Assembly: GCA_019787685.1 (NCBI GenBank)
Contig: JAHNUO010000002.1
Coordinates: 186,001-250,000, forward strand
Length of the DNA stretch: 64,000 nucleotides
Source of the DNA: Chiua virens
Lineage: Eukaryota; Basidiomycota; Agaricomycetes; Boletales; Boletaceae
Reading direction: 5' to 3'
The position numbers and the translations under genes were made by a program. The notes below the pieces were generated by a model. It had not been told where the DNA came from. It worked only from the letters and a program-made list of their open reading frames with translations, and searched no databases. Positions 35,301 through 45,717 of this stretch are shown piece by piece (position 1 is the first letter of the stretch; each line of letters begins with the position of its first letter).

Positions 35301-38300
35301 CATAGACGCAGCCAGATCACACTGGAGCTCGTTGCGCTTGTTGCGCAATGCGATAATTTCTTCCACCTTGTCGCCGGCTGCTCGCTTCCACTTCGCGATT
35401 TGCGCAGTTCAGGGTAGCGACCGCACGATCTCTGTCCCCTCCGACTGACGACATGGCTGCGACCTGCTCGCGGAGGGAGCTGAGCTCTACGGACCGACTT
35501 TCGTCATGTTGCTCGAGTTCGACTATGCGTGAAGAGGAGGTAGACTGCTGGCTCTCTACGGACGCGATTTTCTCGCGTGCCGCAGCGAGATCCTGAGCTT
35601 TGGTGTTATTCAAACGCTTCAACTCCTCGAGTTCGGAGATGAGCTCGGCTGATTCTGTTGCGTGTCGTTGCTGACCATTGGCGACCTGAGTGACGGCCGC
35701 AGCCAGGTCGGAACGGAGCTGCTCGAGATCCTGACGTGCAGCACTTAATTTCTCTGCCTTTGCAGCATCTATCCGTTTCCACTCCTCCACTTGGGCGTCA
35801 AGTTTCTTCGTCTCCATTGCGTGACGTTGTTGATCCATGATCAAGCCGCGACGAAGCTGCTCGAGATCGTTGCGGGTGGTGACGAACTCTTCGGTTTGAG
35901 CAGTGTATTTCACTTGCCACTCTTCGATGTCAGAATTCAGAGTGGTGATGATGTGATCTTTTTCTTCCACAGATGACGATGTGAATCGAAATCGATCACG
36001 AAGAGAGTCGAGTTCCGTTGATAATTGGTTGATCTCTCGAAGTGCTGACGCGAGCTCCTTGGCTTTGGAGACGTTTCAGTACATTCACCCCCCTCAGCTC
36101 AAACGTTAACTCACCTGACTCCTCTACATGGTGCTTGCCATTGGCAACGTCAAGACGGACGCGGTCGAGGTCCTTGTGTGCAACACTGAGTTCCTCTGTC
36201 TTCGCGGTGGCCTAGTTGGGTCCACTCCTTGATTCAGCAGTAAGACAGGTGATTGTAAGATCTTTGTGGTGGTCATTGGATGATACGATTGTGAGTTCTT
36301 CGCGGAGAGAGGTAAGCTCTGCAGACAAGATCTCGCAACGCCGGTGAAGCTCCGAGACGAGGGAAGATGAGGCAGACAGGTCATTATGAAGCTGCTCGAG
36401 TTGTTGACGCGCAACGGCGAGTTCGTCTGCTTTGGTAGCGTATGAATGTTTCCACTCCTCTACTCGAGACATAAGCTCGGCGGACTCCGTTGCGTGACTC
36501 TGTTCGTCCTTGGCGATTTGATCGACGGACTCTGCTAGGTCGCGACCAAGCTGATTGAGTTTCTTGCGTAGCGCAATGCGTTCCTCTGCTTTACCAGTAT
36601 CCACTCCTTTCCATTGTTCGATTTGAGCATTGAGCTTGGCAACAGTACGATCTCTGTCTCCAATGAGCGACTGTCATGGCTTCTAATTGCTCGCGAAGGG
36701 AGCTAAGTTGCACTGATTGTGTCTCGTTACGCTGCTCGAGTTCGGTGATGCAAAGAGGATGAAGTAGATTGGTTGTGGTCAAGTTCCTTGATTTTTTCAT
36801 GGGCCGAGGCAAGCTGCTGTGCTATTGTGATGTCTGAATAATGATCACCTTGCAAGCTCGAAAGTGAACTTACCTGCCTCCGCTGCACGGTGCAGCTGGT
36901 CATCGGTGGTCACCCGGAGCTGATCAAGGTCCTTGCATGCAACGTTGAGATGTTCGGTCTTCGTAGCATCCAAATCCGTCCATTGCTTGATTTCGGTGTT
37001 GAGATTAAAGATCGTACAATCTTTTTCATCGCTGCAAGAAGACACGACCCGGAGCTGTTCACGGAGAGAAGTGAGCTCCTCCGATAGAATCTGGTCATGT
37101 TGCTGAAGTTCGGTGATGCGAGAACATGAGAGGGACAATTCGTATTCAAGCCGCTCGAGCCGTTCGTACGTAATAGCGAGCTCTTCTGCTTTGGCAGTAT
37201 TTGAACGTTTCCACTCCTCGACTTCGGCAGTAAGTTCAGCTGACAGTGCCGTATGGCGCTCCAGGTCCTTGCGCGCAATAATAAGATCCTCCGCTTTAGC
37301 ACTGTCTGCGAGTTTCCAAGCGCTCGATCTGTTTTTTAAGAGTGACCACAATGTGATCCTTCTCTCCACTAAGCGACGAAATGGTCTTGATTTGCTCTTT
37401 CAGGGAGCGAAGCTGCACTGACTGTGTCTCACTGCGCTGCTCGAGCTGCTCGATTCTCTCGCACGCCATTGAGAGCTCCTGGGTTTTGCTGACGTCTGAA
37501 CGCTCCCACTCCTCGAGCTTCAAAACGAGCTCAGCTGTCTCTTTCGCGTAGAGCTTCTCGTTCTCATGTATACGAGTCAATGACGTGGATAGGACGTGCC
37601 GGACCTGATCGAGCTCATTTGCGCACGACAGTTAATTCCTCCCCTCTGGCAATGTCTGCAAGTTTCCACTGTTCGATTTCAGCGGAGAGGTTGGCCACGG
37701 TGTGATCTCTTTCTTCGCCGTACGACAAAGCGGCATCATACTGCGCACGGAGAGAATCCACGGCCGCCGACAGCATCTGATTTTTCTGGTCGAGCTCGGT
37801 GATGCGGGAAGAAGAAGTGTGATTGACTTGCTGAAGCTGCGCAAATTGCTCGCGCGCATTGACGAGCTCTTGGACTTTGGCAGCGTCTGATCTCCTCCAG
37901 TGTTCGACTTCGGAAGTAAGGTCTGCCGACTCCATCGCGTGGCGCCGTTGCTCTTCGGCCATCTGATTCGTAGACGCAGCCAGATCACATTGGAGCTCGT
38001 TGAGCTTGTTGCGCAATGCGATGATTTCTTCCGACTGGTCACCATCTGCTCGCTTCCACTGCGCGATTTGCGCGTTCAGGGTAGCGACCACACGATCTCT
38101 GTCCTTTCCGACTGACGACATGGCCGCGAGCTGCTCGTGGAGGGAGTTGAGCTCCACTAACCGTGTTTTGTCGTCCTACTCGAGCTCAATGATGCGTGAA
38201 GATGAAGCAATACGGTGGCTCTCCATGTTCGTGATCTTTTCGTGCGCGGTGGCGAGATCTTGAGCCTGGATGGTATTCAGACGTTTCAGCTCCTCAACCT

Positions 38301-39581
38301 TGGAGGCGAGCTCTGTCGACTTTGTCGCGTGGCGTTGCTGAACATCGGCGATCTGAGTGGCGGACGCAGCTAGGTTGGAACGGAGCTGCTCAAGGTCACG
38401 GTGTGCAGCGCTTAGTTTATCCACCTTTGCAGCATTCGACCGTTTGCTCTCCTCCACCTGGGCGGCAAGCTCCGCTGACTCCGCCGCGTGACGCTCTTGG
38501 TTTGTGATCGAATCGCAACGTAGCTGTCCAAGATCGTTGCGAGTGGCGATGAGTTCCTCTGCTTGAGCAGCGTCTCTGAGTTTCAACTGCTCGATTTGAG
38601 CGATCTGAGTGGCGATCATGTCATCTTTCTCTTCGATAGATGATAACGCGATCTGGTATCGATGACGGAGAGAACTAATTTTTTTAGCCAATCGCTGGGT
38701 TTTCTCTTGTGCCCCGGAGAGTTCCTTGACTTTTGAGATGTCTGAGCGAGCCCCTCTTCGAGAATGAACACAAACTTACCTGACTCCACCGCATGACGTT
38801 GTTCAAGGGCGATATCTAGACGGAGCTGGTTGACGTTCCTGCATGCAGCATCAAGTTCCTCCGTCCTCGTGACATCCAATTGCTTCCACTCCTCGATTTC
38901 GTCACTGAGGCTGGCAATCATACGATCCTTGTCGTCGCCGTTCGAAGAGACTGTCTGGAGTTGCTCATGGATAGAGGCGCGCTCGGTCGATAGCATTTCA
39001 TTGTACTGCTGGAGCTTGGTGGCGAGAGACGATGATGTGGATAGGTCGCGTTGAAGTTGCTGAAGTTGTCTGTGAGTAGCGACGAGCTCTTCAGCTTTAG
39101 CGGCCTCTGAAAGCCTACACTCCTCGATTTGGGAGATGAACTTCGTTGATTCTGCTTCGTGACGCTGCCTGTCGTTGAGAGCCTCATCGGCAGCTGTGGT
39201 CAGGTCACGACGGAGCCGGTCAAGATCCTTGCGCAATGCAATGATTTCCTCGGTCTTGGCGCGGTCCGCTAGCTGCTGATAGTCAATCTGCTGGTTGGGG
39301 GAGGCGACCGTGCGATCCACGTCCTTGCTCAGTGACGAGATGGCTTCTTCTATCGGTATCTCGGAAGCACTGATGGATCCAGAGTCATGATTCACATCGA
39401 GTCTTGACTCTTCTTTAGTTTCCGGTAGTGCGGGCGGACGCTGGAAAGTGGATATGAATGTCGTCCTTACCGTTGAAGGTGTCTGTTCGCGTACCTGATG
39501 AGCTTTTCTTGGTTGTTTCAGTTCCCCGTCAAACGTGTCGCCCAGTGACGACGAAGGAAACAGGGAAGTAAGGCGGAGCAT
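32400..39581 (-). CDS. giant repetitive coiled-coil protein, with frame lesions
   Basis: This is a very long heptad-rich coiled-coil gene. It starts at ATG 39581 (MLRLTSLFPSSSLGDTF). It then consists almost only of repeated modules of the type 'A-T-L-x-x-x-I-E-x-W-K ... A-K-A-E-E-L-x-x-x-R-x-x-L-x-x-L', with ESAEL, SSRITELEQ and SLREQL elements recurring. The C-terminal part changes character: a helical region (LVNLASIVDGWMCADKERA, LSYHLSWIVSSW) and a final exon with ILVAGCATSVSDAKSKLL and MEEDTDDDDK, ending ESFLEGY at 32400. No motor, kinase or membrane domain is seen. The frame is interrupted several times: an in-frame TAG at 38176-38178 and one-base shifts near 34,560, 35,405, 36,669 and 37,318. 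It is either a decaying gene or one hit by assembly errors. Function unknown; a structural or tethering role is only a guess. Confidence 0.6.
33869..38779. repeat. nested tandem duplications inside the coiled-coil gene
   Basis: The block from about 34,950 to 36,112 is repeated at about 37,620 to 38,779 with an offset near 2,668 bp. The shared frames, including SSRITELDQKNQ, LSAAVDSLRAQYDAA and EQWKLAD, are very similar. A second layer, about 33,870-34,600 versus about 36,112-36,880, has an offset near 2,250-2,280 bp. The module order and the positions of intron-like pieces are duplicated too. The array therefore grew by unequal exchange of units containing both exon and intron. Confidence 0.75.
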
Positions 39582-39587
39582 GCCCAC

Positions 39588-42077
39588 AAACGTAACGGAG
39601 CCTGGAAGAGTGAGTGTTAGGAAGCTTCAAGTTTGCAAGCAGAGGATTGGTGACGCACACTATGCGGCAAGAATATCTACACACTATTGATCCAGCGAGA
39701 ACATTCTGATGAGTAGGCTATATATCAGAATATGGTAGATGTTCACGCACGCAATCCCTGTGAATCTGTGGTAGGAATATGGGCTGAGGGCTCGAAATTG
39801 GCGCTAATCACAGGGCGTGATGATGATGAACCGTTCGTCATTGCTTATCGGATCCCATACACGAGGCACTTCGGAGTCTTCAATATGTTGATCAGATGTG
39901 GAGTTGACAGGGTACTAGCTCCGAGGGAAGTGGATTAAATATTGCAATGAACCGTCATTCGAAAAAACAAATGAATCACCTAAACCCTCAGGCCTCAGGC
40001 TGCACCTCATGAAAGTCGCTGTGGCACGTTCCCTGAATCGTATACTTTGAAGCTTGTTGGCAGAACTACTAGTGGTGATCTCCAGCGTGTTTCATGGGAC
40101 AAGGAAGTGGAATGTAGTTGATAGACACCGGTAGGCTGTAAACTAACCCAGCCCTGGATTGAATACAAGTAATAATATTGAACATTTCAAGAAGTTGAAC
40201 CTTCCCTCACGAAGATGGAAGGCCAATGAATTCTGATCGAGTCACACTGCAATCAGTACTAATTAGTAACACAGCCGGTGAGTGTCACAAGGCTATTCGA
40301 TAAGTGTAGAAGGCACTTATGACGAAAAACTTACAGGCGGTGCCGTGGCGGTGAGCCCGTGCACTCTGATTTGGAAGTGTTGAGTATTTGAATACCCACC
40401 CTCTAAATGAGAAGCTTCCATCATATGATCAGCTGTACTACGATTCTGAATGAACCCTTGTCATTCAAATGGTGTCAAACCCCTGAAATATTCATTTACG
40501 CCCAAACACGGTCATACTGATTCAGATGTCGAGCCTTGCCAGTGTGTTATATATGCTAACTTCCGACCAACCCGCAAACCTGAGGCCTGCCAAACCCTTA
40601 GTAAAGGGTCCAGGAACCAGTATGAGCGTCATAAATAATTTGAAGTTCTTCCAAAGCTTTTTGGTAGCATCCTGGAAGATGCTCTCATACTGGACAAGAC
40701 AATGACGTTCGTGGAAGTTTCAGAAAATCTGATAGGAGTAAGTATATAAAGCATTTATCCATTATAATTTGACTCACCGGCCAAGTTGCAACGCAATTCA
40801 AGGCAACCTGAGAGTACCGTTGCGGCCACGAGGCCAACAAGGCTGCAAAAGATTAGTACTAGCAATGATGATAGCGGATCCACCCTTATCGCGTCGTCGT
40901 CAATGTTGAATGAGACAGGCGAGAGGATGAGGGAAGGCAAAGTGGGGGCAAGGAAGGGCGAGGGCGGGTGCATCAGCCGAGACACCCGCGCGTCGGACGA
41001 GGTGGCGAGGTGAGGACAAGATCGGGTGGTACAATTTAATTAGGCCTCGGAAGAAGCTCCCGTGTTACAGCCATGTTTGAAGCCGAAGCTGGGCCCCTTG
41101 AAGCAGAATTTGGACCCTCCTCCCAGATCCCAGACATTGAGGGCGATCTGCTACGCGGCAGTCGAGGTGAGTCCCGATATAATTCAAAGACCGCCAACCT
41201 TCAGGTCACGTGGGGATTGGAGAACGCTTTCTGTAACTCCCATAAATCTAGTTTCCTTATATTCACAGCATAGCTTGATATCTAATTTCACAGTCAACTT
41301 CTATGGATTCGCCACCCGTTTCACATTCCCTCAACTATAGTCTAGCAATGGGGCAGAGGGTTTCAAGAAGAGCATAGAATCCAGAGCGCTTTTTCCTGAG
41401 AACAAACGGAAAGGAGGACTTCTCATTACTTGATCAGGATTAATTACAGAAATCTCACCAGCAGAATTGGACACTTCTTTGGGATCGATATCAGATCGGT
41501 GGGGTGTGAATGTCTTGTATTGATCAGCAGGTCATTACTACGCAGATGGCAGAACGCGAAGTTCGCATTCATCATCCTGCGTCCTTCGAGATTCGAGAAC
41601 TTCATCAAGCATATTTTCGTTCATCCAAATGGCTGCTGTACCCTCGCGCAATTGGGCACACCGGTCTCGACTTTCCTTCCCTGCACACCTGAGGGACGGC
41701 TTTGTATCCACTGGCACTTGGTGACGGAAGACTCGGAGGAAGCAAGTCTTCACTTTTGTGTCCCAAATCTTCTCAATGCGGATGCGGATAATCAACACTG
41801 CGGGAGCCACCGCGGATTGTACCACTGGCAGTCCGTCTATCGACAGCTTGCCTCTTTTAGACGGCTGGCCACCATCTAATTTGCGATGATCGACTTAAAT
41901 TTTGACTGACTGACTGTTTTCGCATTTTGATTCGTCCTCAAGGACGTGAGGGCTCGGATGGTGTTGGGGCCGTCTGGGAATGGTATGATGACACTGGTGC
42001 GTAACAAGTCAAGATGTCGTTGACATTGCTCGCTAGCAGGAGGTTCAGCACCGGTGAGGTACACAGAGCGCTAGGCT
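39588..42077. other. intergenic with short unsupported frames
   Basis: Only short frames are present. A plus frame at 39,732-39,938 encodes 68 residues without known similarity. A minus frame at 40,755-40,985 has one hydrophobic segment (LSSLLVLIFCSLVGLVAATVL) that could be a single-pass membrane protein. A plus frame at 41,073-41,273 is acidic. I cannot support any of them as genes. Confidence 0.35.
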
Positions 42078-43437
42078 GATGTTTCTTTTGTTTCCGACAA
42101 GTTGCAAACATGGAATACAACAATCAATGTCACATCGCACCAACTCTGGAGTGAAGAGTGCGAACACGACAGCCGACGCATGAGTGAACGTTTGAAACAA
42201 TGGCAAGTGCTTCATAATTGTCGCCAAAAATGGTTCTACCTCTCTTCCGCACCGGTCCGAGAGATACTAACGTTGTACTGTCAAGGAATCATCGCCAGCT
42301 TTTGGCTCGCCCCTTGCAATCTGCGAGAGCGGTTGCGTCGCAGAGGGACTCGACGCGAGGATTCATTGACATGACAGAAGCTTGCATGCTAGTGAGTGGT
42401 ACCCTAGAAAACCGACGTGCTGACTGGTCGCGCGTAGCCCTCTGCCATAGTACGTGCAAAGCATCAACATAGGTCGGTTCGCTCCAGCTCACTGTCTTTG
42501 CGATCCACCTGCCATGTCAACGATACGGATAGGTGTTGACCCCAAGATCCATTTGCTGGAACGCTGGATTTGCCCCACCGTGTGTCGGCGCTGCGTCGCC
42601 TGTCGATTGCCACCACCGCACGTTTACGCGGCCTTTCTTTCCCCGCTTGCTTCCAAGACCCTACTTCTCCCTGTACCAGCAAGTATCTGGCTCCATGATC
42701 GCATCGTATCGCGTCATGAATATGCGGAAATGGACGGGTTGACTGACCCTCACGACGGATTGAGTAGGCGAACTCCCTTCAAGTTGAGAGACCGACGAAT
42801 ACCAGTAATGCAAGCGCCGTAATCAACTTGAAGAGAACCGCAACGTTATCTGATCGCAAAACTGCTTATCTTCTTCGAGCTAGGTGGTGAGACAGAGCCT
42901 CTTGTGGCAGTCTTCATAAACGAAGGAACTTCCGCAGAATGTCCGATAATGTCTCCGAAAGGGAGCTTCAGCTGTCGGGGCGACTACCTCCTTTTCGCTA
43001 CTGGCACGAATGTTATTGACCGCAGTCAGCGCAGCCGTGTGTGCGGCCATCGCAGACTGGACTCGTTTTCGTTGATTCTTCTCCCAGTGGTATTCTTTGC
43101 CCACTTGGTATCTTAACGCATCGGTTGACAGTCTTTATTCGGGCAGATCACTTCACGGTCCCGGAACTTACTCGTATCTTCATCTGGTTCCGTGCACTAC
43201 CCAGGCATGGTATGATATATAGCCTTATCCAGATGTTGTTAGAGTCATTCCTGCCGTAAAGAAGACATCTCTAGCTGAAATTTGTAAAGTAGACGATGTC
43301 AAAAATCCAACACCAGAACTATGCATCCGTTCACGGTGCAGTACATAGACGAGCATAGCTATAGTCTTGGGAGTCCTTTTACTACAGCCATTCTAAAATA
43401 AATAGAATTTAAAGCGCTTAAAAACACATTATCGTGT
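42078..43437. repeat. diverged direct repeat, right copy
   Basis: This is the right-hand counterpart of 25,885-27,045, in the same orientation and about 16.3 kb away. It is longer than the left copy because of insertions, including extra sequence near 42,160-42,220 and 42,390-42,440. It ends with the same CAACACCAGAACTATGCAT... and CTTAAAAACAC...TTATC blocks. It ends about 170 bp before the 3' end of the laccase gene. No terminal inverted repeats or coding frames were recognised. Confidence 0.75.
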
Positions 43438-43611
43438 GTCCTACGAGTCCGTATCACGAATCTCGAAAGGGAGGTAAAAGGAAGGCCATACTTAATTAAA
43501 GGCCCACAAATAGACACTGTCCAGAAGCACGCGAAAAAAGTCGAAATCTGGATTTAGATACGCCCGCCTTAACTTCCGAGTATCCTCGGGGCACGCTGGC
43601 CGTGCTTGCCC

Positions 43612-45717
43612 TTAGTCTTGGCAAAGTTGATACCAGTCCGCTGTGTACGTGGGAAGCGGTCAGTACTTCTGGAGATTGCGCGAGCGTAGCAAAGGCGGTG
43701 GACTTGCCTGGTGCCAGTGCGGATTCTTGCGTGGCCGCTTGGTCCGGCGCTTCCGCCATGACGACGGCAAATCCGCTGGAAAAGGGGAATGAGCTCAAGG
43801 TCACCGCGCGTGCACAAGCTGGACGTACTGATGAAGATGCCAGTCGATGTGACTATACAGGATCAGAGGGATCAGCACCCGTTCGGAATTCTCTAGGTAA
43901 ATGCTCACCAGTGAAGGAACCAAGGTCCAGGGTTATCCGTAACGAAACGGATCGTCACATTGTCTGTGGAACTGGTGCCTATGCTAACGACATCGCGCCG
44001 GACAGGATTTACAAAGTTTGTCGTGCTGCTACCCGCGACCCTCACAACGTCAAATGAATGCTAAGGAGCGACCAGTTAGCAGCGTAAGGAAGGTAAAGTA
44101 AGCCACGCACACCGTGAAGATGGATAGGGTGCTGAAGATCCATGCAACGTCAGTCCGTAAATCCATTGCATTATAATAAAAGGTGCCACTTACAGGTCCA
44201 CCGATGGCTGCTGTAGGGTTGGGGAAGCTGATTTCGATGACCTTGTTTTCGGGAAGTACATAGACGCTGCCATTAGGCAACAGTTGCGAAGCGTCTCTTG
44301 CCCCACTGAGAATCTGGAGAAGCACAGGAACAGTGGGGTCGGTGAAGGAGACATTATTGATTGTATAATAACCACTGGAGTTGAGTCCGACAGAAAATTG
44401 AAGGTTTACATCCGCCTGCCCGATCTCCGGTATCCCAGGAGCACCTGGATTGACGAGTGGGTGAAGGCTGCTTTCATTGAATGAAATTTCATAGGTAGCT
44501 GTAGATGTAGGATCTTCGTCTGCTGCTCCTCCGTATCGCAGAATGGCCATATTCTGACCGTCATCGAACGTGGTATCGCCTACAGCGCTCAGTGAACGAA
44601 TCCAGTAATTCCCAACTGTCTGGTTGGCCGTGATGACTACGGAGTAGCGTTGACCGGCAAGGATTGGTATCGAGTCGACTTCCACTGGAGTTACTTCATT
44701 GCCGTCCACCTCGATGATAGTCATCCGATGCCCATCGATGGTGAAGTTGAATGCAGGTTCGCAGGACATCGACACTACACGGAAGCGATATCGCAATCCT
44801 GATGTGACATTGAGGACTGAGAGTGGAGCAGAAGGACCATTGGCGTAGCGGCCACGGCCATTTATCAGGGTAGAGTTTGGTGGTACTAGTCCGAAGATAT
44901 TGCCAAGTTGCACAGAGGGTGTATGATACCTGAATTTAAGTCAACAACGAACATTTGTCGAAGAAGAACCAACTTACCAATCTGCGAGGGTGATAACCGT
45001 AGTCTCTGTTGAGAGTTAGAAGGCAAGCGACGAGAAGATCGATAGAAACTCACCGTCATCGACGTCGTACAGGTCTGCAAGAGGGTCGTCGGGATCATAG
45101 ATGACAATTGGTCCTCGAAGTCCGTCACAATATTGGGTTGAATAATGTGAATGGTACCAGTACGTTCCAGTTTGATTTGTGGGTTGGAATTGGTACCCAA
45201 ATGATTCTTGCTGACGAAGCGGGCACTGAGTGACATATGCAGCGCCGTCTGCCCAATTTGAGCTGTGTTGGGACAGTCCGTGCCAATGCTTTGGAAGCCA
45301 CATGAGGACACGGCTCAAAAGTTGAATATAAAGTTATTTTGAAACTTACGACACTAGTTTCTAACGGCATGGTAGCATCTGTGAGGTCGTCGGAAACTTG
45401 AATCACAAACTCATCGCCCTAAAGAGCCTCAGCTATGATATTCTAATGGTGTAGTAACGCTTACCTTCTGGGCCTTGATCAATGGCGCGGGGAAAACACC
45501 ATTGACGAGAGTCGCTCTACAAAGAGTCTGTAAATTCATTCCCCTGCGACAATAGCGATTCCACTCACGACCGATTATAACCGTCTGGCGCGATGTAGCT
45601 ATTCGCGATAGAGAGTTGGCTCGTTGGGCCAATCACAGTGATGCCCGATGACTGCGCATTAGAAATGGTGGTTAGTGAAGATACAAGGATAGACAGAAAC
45701 AGCGCTGTGAGCTTCAT
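43612..45717 (-). CDS. laccase (multicopper oxidase), secreted
   Basis: Laccase is an extracellular blue copper oxidase (EC 1.10.3.2) that oxidises phenols with reduction of O2 to water. The signal peptide is [20 protein letters not shown] (start 45717). Copper ligands are all present: [41 protein letters not shown] joined to HSFDVVRV, and HCHIDWHLHHGFAVVM. The HPIHLHG element sits alone on a 21-nt microexon (44111-44131) with a CTTCAG acceptor and GTGCGT donor. The Cys+10 axial position reads Phe, as in high-redox-potential laccases. Several N-glycosylation sequons occur. The last introns are short and one may be GC-AG (CCAG|GCAAGT near 43,767). The exact C-terminus (ADWYQLC...) is tentative. 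The nearest neighbours are not functionally linked. Confidence 0.9.

Noticed and set aside
25885..43437. The long direct repeats as LTRs of one retrotransposon
   Set aside because: No TG...CA ends, primer-binding site or gag/pol frames were seen. The 15 kb interior holds spliced genes on both strands, and the two copies are strongly diverged in length.
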